Assembly: GCF_014222285.1 (NCBI RefSeq)
Contig: NZ_JACKZS010000067.1
Location: 1 to 34,499 of the forward strand
Origin: Nostoc sp. UCD121
GTDB lineage: Bacteria > Cyanobacteriota > Cyanobacteriia > Cyanobacteriales > Nostocaceae
Direction of reading: 5' to 3'
DNA length: 34,499 nucleotides
Each line of letters begins with the position of its first letter. Within the stretch, counting starts at the first letter, position 1. The translations under genes and the position numbers were made by a program. Below, piece after piece: positions 1 to 6,705 of this stretch. Below the pieces are notes generated by a model. It saw only the letters and a list, made by a program, of their open reading frames with translations. It made no database searches and had not been told where the DNA came from.

Positions 1-103
1 CAGTTTCTCCATTCGCCGATGTCACGCCTTCGACCGAGCAGCAATAGCCTCATTAGACTATTTGTCAGGGTGTGGCACAGGCAGTGTAAAATCCTATCTT
101 TCC

Positions 104-182
104 AGGACTTACGCAAATAATAAATAGCCAATAGGGGCAATTCATGAATTGCCCCTACAGCATCTAGCTTTGTGTAAGTCCT
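104..182. repeat. Small MITE-like repeat with terminal inverted repeats
   Basis: The 79 bp element begins AGGACTTACGCA and ends TGTGTAAGTCCT, so its ends are near-perfect inverted repeats. Its centre (133-156) is a perfect palindrome with arms AGGGGCAATTCA and TGAATTGCCCCT. There is no coding capacity. Elements of this shape are common between genes in Nostoc-type genomes. It lies 42 bp past the purD stop and could fold into a hairpin in the purD 3' region. Bases 1-103 hold no gene I can support. Confidence 0.7.
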
Positions 183-224
183 AATATATGTTCAATGCGA
201 TCGCTTACTATAGCGTTCGTTTTC

Positions 225-1508
225 CTACTTCGCACTCACCACTTTATGACCAATATCTCTCCGGTAATATATGCCCTCAAACTGAATATATTTGATCCCT
301 GCGTAGGCTTGGGCGATCGCTTGCTCAAAATTTTCTCCGATTCCAGTCACATTTAATACTCGACCCCCATCTGTCACAACTTCTTGTTGCTGGTTTAATT
401 TTGTACCTGCATGAAATACAGTTGCTCCTGTTACCTCTGCGTTGCCAATACCAGTAATAACCTTACCTTTCTCATATTCTCCGGGATAACCACCTGAAGC
501 GGCAACAACAGTGGCAGATGTTCCTTTTTTCCAAGCAATGGGAGGTAATTCACTTAACCTCTGTTGTACACAGGCTAGAAGTAACTCTTCTAGGGGTGTT
601 TCTAATAATGGCAAAATCACTTGGGTTTCTGGATCGCCAAAGCGACAGTTAAATTCCAAAACCTTCAAGTCGCCATCGGGTGCAATCATTAAGCCAGCAT
701 ACAGCACACCCCGGTAATCAATGCCTTTAGCTCGTAAGGTTGCGATCGCTCTTTCTAAGACTTCTGTTTGAATCCGTGCCATCAACTCTGGTGTCGCAAT
801 GGGTGCTGGGCTATATGCTCCCATACCACCAGTATTCTCGCCTGTATCGCCCTCACCAATTCGCTTATGGTCTTGAGCGGGCAGCAAGGGACGAATCGTT
901 AACCCATCGGTTAATGCTAAAACTGATACCTCTTGCCCAATTAAACATTCTTCAATGACGACAAATTCACCAGCACTACCAAATTGTCCCTGAAAAATCG
1001 CATCAATAGCACTTTCTGCCTGTGCAACTGTTTCAGCTACTATCACACCCTTACCCGCTGCCAAGCCATCAGCTTTAACGACAATTGGCGCTCCCTGAGA
1101 CTTGACATAAGATTTTGCTACCCCTGCCTCCGTAAATACCGCACTTCGCGCCGTCGGAATCCCTGCTTCTTGCATCAGAGCTTTTGCCCAAGCTTTACTC
1201 GCTTCAATTTGCGCTCCCGCTCTGATTGGGCCAAATACCATCAACCCTTTATCTTGAAGGTAATCTGTGATTCCCTGAGATAGAGGTACTTCTGGCCCAA
1301 CTACTACTAAATTTATGTCATGTTCTAGAGCATATCGGCTGATGCCTTCAAAATCATCTATTCCTAGGGGCAAGTTCTGGCAACGTTCCATACTTGCTGT
1401 TCCCCCATTCCCTGGTACACAGACAACTTGCTCAATTTGCTTAGATTGCAACAGTTTCCATGCCAGAGCGTGTTCGCGCCCTCCATTACCTACAACTAAA
1501 ACTTTCAC
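225..1508 (-). CDS. purD: Phosphoribosylamine--glycine ligase (GARS)
   Basis: The enzyme ligates glycine to 5-phosphoribosylamine using ATP, giving GAR, the second step of de novo purine synthesis in the cytosol. Visible marks are the N-terminal GNGGREHALAWKL (residues 8-19), the ATP-grasp loop KADGLAAGKG (145-154), a GENTGGMGAYSP stretch (223-234) and the metal/ATP site EFNCRFGDPETQ (285-296). The 427 aa length is that of a monofunctional PurD, so it is not fused to PurM or PurN as in eukaryotes. The start is GTG, supported by a GAGGA Shine-Dalgarno-like sequence about 7 bases upstream. It stands alone on the minus strand. A structured repeat lies just downstream. The identification is firm. 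Confidence 0.97.
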   Translation of the reverse strand: MKVLVVGNGGREHALAWKLLQSKQIEQVVCVPGNGGTASMERCQNLPLGIDDFEGISRYALEHDINLVVVGPEVPLSQGITDYLQDKGLMVFGPIRAGAQIEASKAWAKALMQEAGIPTARSAVFTEAGVAKSYVKSQGAPIVVKADGLAAGKGVIVAETVAQAESAIDAIFQGQFGSAGEFVVIEECLIGQEVSVLALTDGLTIRPLLPAQDHKRIGEGDTGENTGGMGAYSPAPIATPELMARIQTEVLERAIATLRAKGIDYRGVLYAGLMIAPDGDLKVLEFNCRFGDPETQVILPLLETPLEELLLACVQQRLSELPPIAWKKGTSATVVAASGGYPGEYEKGKVITGIGNAEVTGATVFHAGTKLNQQQEVVTDGGRVLNVTGIGENFEQAIAQAYAGIKYIQFEGIYYRRDIGHKVVSAK

Positions 1509-1715
1509 TGCTTTCCTCGTGCGTCCCTTGCAAACGAGAATACCTGATTAGGCTCTCGCGGATCAATTTTTTCACCAATTATCACACTTGTGCAAGCCTC
1601 ATTATGACCATAAGAGGCAGGGAAAGGGGAGAAATAATTATCTACGTTTCAGGATTTGTAATTATACATTCATTGCCGTGAAGAGATAGGGCATTCTAGT
1701 GATCGCTTTATTTTT

Positions 1716-1856
1716 GAGGTTTTTTGTAAAAAGATATATTTATGTAGGTTGGGTGGAGTGAAACGCAACCCAACATTACCACCAAATTTTATGTTGGGTT
1801 ACGCGATCACTACACCCAACCTACAAAACCACGGTTCTCAAGATAGACGAGGTTTA
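1716..1856. repeat. MITE-like repeat, left copy (inverted relative to 2755-2918)
   Basis: From about 1727 to 1856 this matches the reverse complement of 2755-2884 with about four mismatches by eye. Inside, TGTAGGTTGGGT near 1745 and ACCCAACCTACA near 1813 form a long hairpin. The right end GAGGTTTA is a terminal inverted repeat, while the left end is degenerate. The rest of the 1509-1853 gap shows no gene. The last bases of the element (TTA, 1854-1856) serve as the stop codon of the adjoining minus-strand gene. Confidence 0.75.
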
Positions 1857-2036
1857 AGTAGCTGAGTCTGAGCGTTCTATTTGCTGCCGGATGGTATCAA
1901 TAGAAGCATTAATGCCAGCCAGTTTGGACTCTAAATCATCTCGTATCCAAATCAAGAATTTTAATTTCCGCTCTAAGCTAGCTTTGTGCGAAATAGGTTC
2001 GCTTCCATAGCAAGGATTGCCCCAAAAAGGAAACAT
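1854..2036 (-). CDS. Small conserved-looking coiled-coil protein
   Basis: This 60-residue protein starts MFPFWGNPCYGSEPISHKA and continues as a charged amphipathic helix (about 20-57) with regular Leu/Ile spacing, probably a coiled coil. I do not recognise a named family. The ATG is preceded by AGAGG about 7 bases upstream, which favours a real gene. It diverges from the Spx/ArsC-like gene at 2359. Its stop codon lies in the terminal inverted repeat of the neighbouring MITE-like element, so the last residues may come from the insertion. The function is unknown, and the compact Trp/Cys/Pro-rich N-terminus looks like a conserved motif rather than random sequence. Confidence 0.6.
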   Translation of the reverse strand: MFPFWGNPCYGSEPISHKASLERKLKFLIWIRDDLESKLAGINASIDTIRQQIERSDSAT

Positions 2037-2358
2037 ATTTTACCTCTGTATTTAGCTTTTGTAAGAGTGCAATATACTGCACCACTACATTCTGACTAAT
2101 AACAATCAGACTAATGTGGGTAATAACCGACCTAAATTGTACGTGCTTAACGAATACAGAGATATTAATGCTATTAAAACTCCAGATTGTGCATATACCA
2201 TAATATATTTTCTCGTGGCTAGGTAGTGCTTGCTGTTCAAAACTCTCATAAACTCTTTGCACCCACAAGAAGTAAAATATAAACTTTCAAAAAACTGAGA
2301 ATAAGGGTTACGTCGATTATATTATGTATAAAAATTGTAATTATTGCTTAACTACTTT
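2037..2358. other. Divergent intergenic region
   Basis: This AT-rich spacer separates the minus-strand 60 aa gene from the plus-strand Spx/ArsC-like gene, so it should carry both promoters. The frames that stay open across it look like low-information shadows (no SD, AT-driven composition). I could not fix a -35/-10 pair with confidence. Confidence 0.5.
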
Positions 2359-2712
2359 ATGTCCATTCAAGTTTACGGAATTCCCAACTGCGGCACTTGC
2401 AAAAAAGCTCTGATGTGGCTCCAAAGCAATAGCATTAAATATGAATTCATAAATACTAAAGAAACTCCACCCAACAGTGAAATGATCCAAAACTGGATGA
2501 AGTGTTTGGGTTCTGCTCCCATGCGGAATACCTCCGGCCAGTCTTATCGAGCTTTAGGAGATGAAAAGAAGACTTGGACTGATCAACAGTGGATTGACGC
2601 ATTTGCTAACGATGCAATGCTGCTAAAACGCCCACTTTTCGTTAAAGATGGAACAGCAGTGTTAGTAGGCTTTAGAGATGAGGCAGTAGTTAAAACAAAA
2701 TTAAAGCTTTAA
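2359..2712 (+). CDS. ArsC/Spx/MgsR-family thioredoxin-fold protein
   Basis: This 117 aa protein has the ArsC-like thioredoxin fold. It opens IQVYGIPNCGTCKKA with a Cys11-x-x-Cys14 pair, and near the C-terminus has LLKRPLFV (88-95), the Arg-Pro loop of the family. Relatives are glutaredoxin-linked arsenate reductases, Spx-type RNA polymerase partners and YffB-like proteins of unknown role. The CxxC pair suggests redox sensing as in Spx/MgsR rather than classic ArsC, which has a single catalytic Cys. That is inference. ATG 2359 is preferred over an in-frame TTG at 2344 because family members start just before the first beta strand. No ars genes are nearby. The gene sits in the spacer between two inverted MITE-like copies. 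Confidence 0.85.
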   Translation: MSIQVYGIPNCGTCKKALMWLQSNSIKYEFINTKETPPNSEMIQNWMKCLGSAPMRNTSGQSYRALGDEKKTWTDQQWIDAFANDAMLLKRPLFVKDGTAVLVGFRDEAVVKTKLKL

Positions 2713-2754
2713 TTTAGATGGCTAGTGGCTGTAAATCTTGATTTACAGCACCTT

Positions 2755-2918
2755 ATAAACCTCGTCTACCTTGAGAACCGTAGTTTTGTAGGTTGGGTGC
2801 AGCGATCGCGTAACCCAACATAAAATTTGGTGGTAATGTTGGGTTGCGTTTCACTCCACCCAACCTACATAAATATATCTTTTAAAAAACTCTAGGTTTC
2901 AACATAGATGAGGTTTAT
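2755..2918. repeat. MITE-like repeat, right copy (complete)
   Basis: This 164 bp element has terminal inverted repeats of about 30 bp with several mismatches: the left end is ATAAACCTCGTCTACCTTGA, and the right end read in reverse is ATAAACCTCATCTATGTTGA. Its interior holds the same internal hairpin words (TGTAGGTTGGGT, ACCCAACCTACA) as the copy at 1716-1856, in opposite orientation. It has no ORF. It is the fuller copy and so defines the family ends. The rest of the 2713-3166 gap is AT-rich and holds a short GC-rich repeat-like stretch (about 2940-2972) but no gene. Confidence 0.8.
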
Positions 2919-3166
2919 CTCTTTCTTCTTTGCGTCCTACCCTAGGGGAAGCCGCTCCGCGTCTATGCGGTTCGTTTACTAATTTACATTTTTCACAACT
3001 AAAATAGGATTGCTATATTAACTTGCATCAAAACTACCACAAAGATAAGCATCTCTGCGGTAGTTCTAAGTCAAAGACTATTAAAGTAAAGCAAAAGGAG
3101 CAAAGTCTAGCTTAATTTGCTATGTTAAATTATCCCAATTTTAGAAAGTAGAGTTCTTAGACTTAG

Positions 3167-3616
3167 CTAACCCATCGCTTCCACGGCACTTAGCATGAAA
3201 TTAATCCGCTGCTCAAACTCTAGATTTTTGATCAATGCGACAAATTCATCAGTTTCACCAGGAAGTTGATAGTCGGAGGGCACTTGAATTATGCTTCCAT
3301 CCTCCATTCCTTGTGCCAGCAGGAACCAAACATCTAATTTAGCATTGGGACTTAGAGTATTATAGGTTTGGCTAATATCGTTAGCTGCACCATTAATAAT
3401 GTCGCGTTGTGCTTGCAGTTGCTGCTCTTTAGACAAGTCCAAGAATTTGTCAAACACGGCTCTGGCAGGTGTTTCAACACTTAGAGGAGGTGCTGGGTTT
3501 AGCTGCTCTTTAAGATCGAGATAACCAAACCAAAGTAAGGCTAGCTGAGTATCTACATCAAAGCGTTGAAAAGTTTCTAAAGCTGGTCTTGTTGCTTCAT
3601 CAACTGTGTAAGTCAT
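3167..3616 (-). CDS. Helical carotenoid protein (stand-alone OCP N-terminal domain)
   Basis: This 149 aa protein is the all-helical carotenoid-binding domain of orange carotenoid protein without the NTF2-like C-terminal domain. Visible landmarks are QLALLWFGYLDL (24-35), whose Tyr32 aligns with OCP Tyr44, and SPNAKLDVWFLL (89-100), whose Trp97 aligns with OCP Trp110. Both residues contact the carotenoid in OCP. Family members (HCPs) bind canthaxanthin-like keto-carotenoids and act as singlet-oxygen quenchers, and one clade quenches phycobilisomes. Which clade this belongs to cannot be read here. ATG 3616 is chosen because GGAG sits 6 bases upstream; an in-frame TTG four codons earlier has no such site. 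No CTD-homologue gene lies next to it. Confidence 0.92.
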   Translation of the reverse strand: MTYTVDEATRPALETFQRFDVDTQLALLWFGYLDLKEQLNPAPPLSVETPARAVFDKFLDLSKEQQLQAQRDIINGAANDISQTYNTLSPNAKLDVWFLLAQGMEDGSIIQVPSDYQLPGETDEFVALIKNLEFEQRINFMLSAVEAMG

Positions 3617-3880
3617 AAAAAACTCCAACTAAGTTAAGTTATTCCGATTTCCTCAGTTACTTACTGAGAAAATTGCTTTCAGTGCTTCATACAACTTAAC
3701 TAACAAATCCAGATAGATAACCCTACTTAGGATAGGTATAAGACTCACCACATAAGACAGATATACATAACTCAAGTTGCTAGTTACAAAAATGCCTGCT
3801 TCGATGTATAGAAAGCAAAGATATTTCGATGTCTACAAACCTTACAGCAGTTTTCATGTATTTGAACCACATCCGTCGTA

Positions 3881-4031
3881 GTAGGGGTGCAAGACCTTAT
3901 CCCGGATTTCTCACGATACTGTAGGCAGAGGAGTGTGGGGAGTGTGCGGGGTCAGATTTATTCCCTATCCTCCCACACCTCCCACATTCCTTGATTTCTC
4001 ACAAGTGAGAAATCCAGGCTTATGCCCCTAC
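3881..4031. repeat. MITE-like repeat with GGATTTCTCAC terminal arms
   Basis: This ~151 bp element has long imperfect terminal inverted repeats: the left end is GTAGGGGTGCAAGACCTTAT followed by CCCGGATTTCTCAC, and the right end in reverse reads GTAGGGGCATAAGCC followed by TGGATTTCTCAC. It has no ORF. It lies in the 587 bp gap between the carotenoid protein gene and the tRNA; the rest of that gap (3617-3880 and 4032-4203) shows nothing I can name. Confidence 0.7.
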
Positions 4032-4203
4032 CCTATGGTCTATTTACCTGAAAATCGCTGTAATTAGCCTTTGGTGTTTCCGAAGCATTCTGTTACGCAG
4101 ATAAAGCGCTAATGTTATAGTAGTATAGGAAATGAGCTAACGTTTCCCTCAATTCACGGCATTTGCATATATGATAGATACTCTAATGTGTGAATAAATA
4201 TCT

Positions 4204-4288
4204 GGAGAGGTGTCCGAGCGGTTCATGGTGACGCACTCGAAATGCGTTTTGGGGAAACCCAACGGGGGTTCGAATCCCCCCCTCTCCG
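4204..4288 (+). tRNA. tRNA-Ser (anticodon CGA)
   Basis: The acceptor arms GGAGAGG (4204-4210) and CCTCTCC (4281-4287) pair perfectly, and the discriminator is G. The anticodon stem ACGCA/TGCGT encloses loop CTCGAAA, giving anticodon CGA, which reads UCG serine codons. A long variable arm follows, as expected for a class II tRNA. The T arm GGGGG-TTCGAAT-CCCCC is perfect. CCA is not encoded. Confidence 0.96.
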
Positions 4289-4481
4289 TTTAAAAATATT
4301 TCTCAAGAACTGGACAAACAGATTCTGTTTGGCTTGAAAAGTTGCACGTATAATTATTTGCAAGTGAAACGATCTCATACTTACGTGGCTGCTGAGTCAA
4401 ATATTGTCCAAAAACACTAAAATATACAGCGCCAACACAAATTTTTGGGATAAACTAATGCCATCGTGTGAGGAGTGAAAG

Positions 4482-5663
4482 ATGGCAAATCTCAGCCTGG
4501 AGAAAGGGTTTTCATTTAGTTTTATCAGTATCTGTTTATATCTGGGTATTAGTGTAGGAGTCGTTATTCGGCTTGGGCAATCACAGCAATTAAACGCTGC
4601 GACGACACCTACTGAACCTGTATCATTACCCTTTGCTATTCCTGAACCTAAATCATTAACACCAAAACAGCAAATTTCTTCAGGTATTATTACTATCAAA
4701 GCGGTTGGAGATATTATTCCAGGCACTAATTTTCCTAACTATAGATTACCCCGATTTCGAGATCAATTATTACCAAAATCAGTGAGATCCCACTTGCAAG
4801 GATCAGATATTTTATTTGGTAACTTTGAAAGTAGCTTAACTAATTATCCTTACACTACTAAAGATACTAGTAGAGGACAAGTCTTTGCTTTTCGCTCTCC
4901 ACCTGGATATGCTCGGCTATTTGCTGAGGCTGGTTTTAATGTGTTTAATATGGCAAATAACCATGCAATGGATTTCGGCCCGGTAGGGTTCAAAGATACA
5001 AAGAGAAATCTTGAGGCTGTGGGCATTGCAACATTAGGCCATAAAAATCAAATTCTCTATTTGAAAGCTAACAATATCCCTATGGCAATGGTGGGTTTTT
5101 CTCCTTATGAAATGTATAATTCCATCCATAATTTAGGAGCAGCCCAAGCACTTATAGCAGAAGCAAAAAATAAAGCAAAGATTGTAGTAGTATCGATGCA
5201 CGCTGGAGCCGAAGGGACTGGGGCACTACATGTTAAGAATCAGACAGAGTTTTTTTATGGAGAAAACCGAGGTAATTCAATCCAGTTTGCTCGAAATATG
5301 ATTGATGCGGGAGCAGATTTAGTACTAGGACATGGGCCTCATGTTCCGAGAGCAATGGAAATTTATAAAGGAAAAATCATTGCCTATTCTTTAGGGAATT
5401 TTTTAGGATATCGAACTTTATCTACAAATGCCCAGACAGGTGACTCGATGATTTTAGAAGTCAAACTCAACTCTATGGGAAATCTGATATCAAGTAAAAT
5501 TATCCCTGTGCGGATGAATCGCCAAGGAATCCCTCAAATCGATCAACATTTTCGGACTGTGAAACTTATACGTTCTTTGAATAATCAAGCTTTTCCAAAA
5601 AATCCTGTAAAAATTAATAAGAAAGGGGAAGTTGTTGTACAGAAAAGTAAATCAGAAATTTAG
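4482..5663 (+). CDS. CapA-family (PGA_cap) metallophosphatase-like protein
   Basis: This 393 aa protein has an N-terminal membrane anchor or signal (residues 10-30) and a CapA/PGA_cap domain from about 68 to 350. Motifs in order are VGDIIPG (75-81, Asp77), FGNFESSLT (112-120), MANNHAMDFG (157-166, Asn160/His161), SMHAGAEG (238-245, His240) and GHGPHVPRA (283-291, His284/His287), then YSLGNFLG (302-309). These are the metal-binding positions of the calcineurin-like fold. CapA of Bacillus takes part in poly-gamma-glutamate capsule export, but most bacterial members, including cyanobacterial ones, are uncharacterised and no capB/capC is adjacent. An extracytoplasmic role on polymers or phosphoesters is inference. 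The start ATG follows GAGGAGTG. Confidence 0.88.
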   Translation: MANLSLEKGFSFSFISICLYLGISVGVVIRLGQSQQLNAATTPTEPVSLPFAIPEPKSLTPKQQISSGIITIKAVGDIIPGTNFPNYRLPRFRDQLLPKSVRSHLQGSDILFGNFESSLTNYPYTTKDTSRGQVFAFRSPPGYARLFAEAGFNVFNMANNHAMDFGPVGFKDTKRNLEAVGIATLGHKNQILYLKANNIPMAMVGFSPYEMYNSIHNLGAAQALIAEAKNKAKIVVVSMHAGAEGTGALHVKNQTEFFYGENRGNSIQFARNMIDAGADLVLGHGPHVPRAMEIYKGKIIAYSLGNFLGYRTLSTNAQTGDSMILEVKLNSMGNLISSKIIPVRMNRQGIPQIDQHFRTVKLIRSLNNQAFPKNPVKINKKGEVVVQKSKSEI

Positions 5664-5733
5664 CTAACAACAAAACAAAATCTATTCGTGATTTTTATAA
5701 TAGAAATTACATATTGAAGAAGAGTTCAGAAGT

Positions 5734-5762
5734 CACAATGGGCTAATGTTTAGCCTATTGTG
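5734..5762 (+). terminator. Hairpin downstream of the CapA-like gene
   Basis: Arms CACAATGGGCTAA and TTAGCCTATTGTG (one mismatch) surround a TGT loop, about 70 bases after the CapA-like stop. There is no strong T-run right after it, so intrinsic termination is likely but not certain. It could also be a common palindromic repeat. Confidence 0.45.
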
Positions 5763-5847
5763 CCTCCTGACTCCTGAATTTTGTTTCGATAAAATATTAA
5801 TTTGACTAGTTTTTATAAGATAAATCTGTAATCCCGAAAAGCCCCAT

Positions 5848-5881
5848 CAGGAAAATCCTTAAGCGTTTAAGGATTTTCCTG
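5848..5881 (+). repeat. Perfect 15 bp inverted repeat with a 4-base loop
   Basis: Arms CAGGAAAATCCTTAA and TTAAGGATTTTCCTG are perfectly complementary around GCGT. The structure sits 50 bases upstream of the decayed sensor gene start (5932). It could be a leader hairpin, a terminator for upstream transcription (it lacks a T-run) or a repeat unit. Confidence 0.6.
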
Positions 5882-5931
5882 TAAGGGCGATAGCACACTT
5901 CAGCATTGCCAGTTTATAGGAGTCAGCAGTT

Positions 5932-6705
5932 ATGTCTTCCTGTTCAAAAAAAAATCATAGCTCGTAACTTGATTCACCGTTTGCCATTGCGATCGCTCTT
6001 GATTGTTCCATTTGTCCTGCAAATCTTTGCAGCCGTTGGGCTAACGGGGTATATTTCCTTGCGTAATGGGCAGAAGGCAGTCAATGATGTTTCTGGTCAG
6101 TTATGTCAAGAGATGAGCGATCGCCTCAACCTGCAAGTCTGGACTATTTGGAAAGACCTTATGTGACTGGACAAGTGATCGTCGCAGCTGCTCAAGAGGG
6201 ACAGCTTGATTTAACCGATGTCACCAAACTGGAACGGCCTTTTTGGCGGTTAGTCAGCCAAGATATAGTAGAATTTATGCAAATTGCGATGGCTGACGGC
6301 ACGAGTATACAAGTAGAAGATTTACCGAATACAGGCATCGTGGCTTTGATTAGGAACAAAAAGGATCTACCTCAGCGCAAAATCTACCAACTTGATGATA
6401 AATAAAGGTCAACGGACTGCATTGATAGAAACTATAGCCAATTTTGACCCTCGACCTCGGCCTTGGTATAAAACTGCACAGAAAGCTGGAAAACCAACCT
6501 GGACAAAGCCTTTTTTGGGCAACTCGATTAAAATCCCTTCAATTTCTCTAACCCAACCCATATACAACAGCAATGGGGTGTTCTTAGGAGTTCAAAATAA
6601 TCTTTTTCGGATTAACAAAATTCATAATTTTCTCAAGAAGCTAAAGGTGGGTCAGACGGGACAAACCTTTATCATTGATCGCTCATGTCATCTTGTAGCT
6701 TTTCT
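5932..6705 (+). pseudogene. Decayed N-terminal Cache-sensor part of a signalling protein
   Basis: Reading across three frames gives one recognisable protein: a transmembrane start (RLPLRSLLIVPFVLQIFAAV), a helical stretch, then a double-Cache-like extracellular sensor ending GQTGQTFIIDRS. This is the N-terminus seen in cyanobacterial multidomain adenylate cyclases and hybrid histidine kinases. An AGGAG site 9 bases before ATG 5932 marks the original start. Frame breaks are an A9 tract at 5946-5954 (eight A would restore the frame), a one-base loss near 6136, and a 4-base duplication TAAATAAA at 6399-6406. After about 6705 the similarity stops: no kinase or cyclase domain follows, and the opposite strand is the 3' end of the Ser/Thr kinase gene. 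It is therefore frameshifted and truncated. The identity of the lost output domain is unknown. Confidence 0.85.

Noticed and set aside
1..103. Open frames running in from the left edge as the end of a gene
   Set aside because: At least two plus-strand frames are open here and neither shows a motif I recognise; too short to support.
1978..2268. 96-codon minus-strand frame overlapping the 60 aa gene
   Set aside because: No SD, AT-driven composition, and it overlaps a frame with a good SD and protein-like sequence.
2359..2712. Naming the thioredoxin-fold gene arsC
   Set aside because: No arsenic genes nearby and a CxxC pair rather than the single-Cys ArsC signature; a symbol would overstate it.
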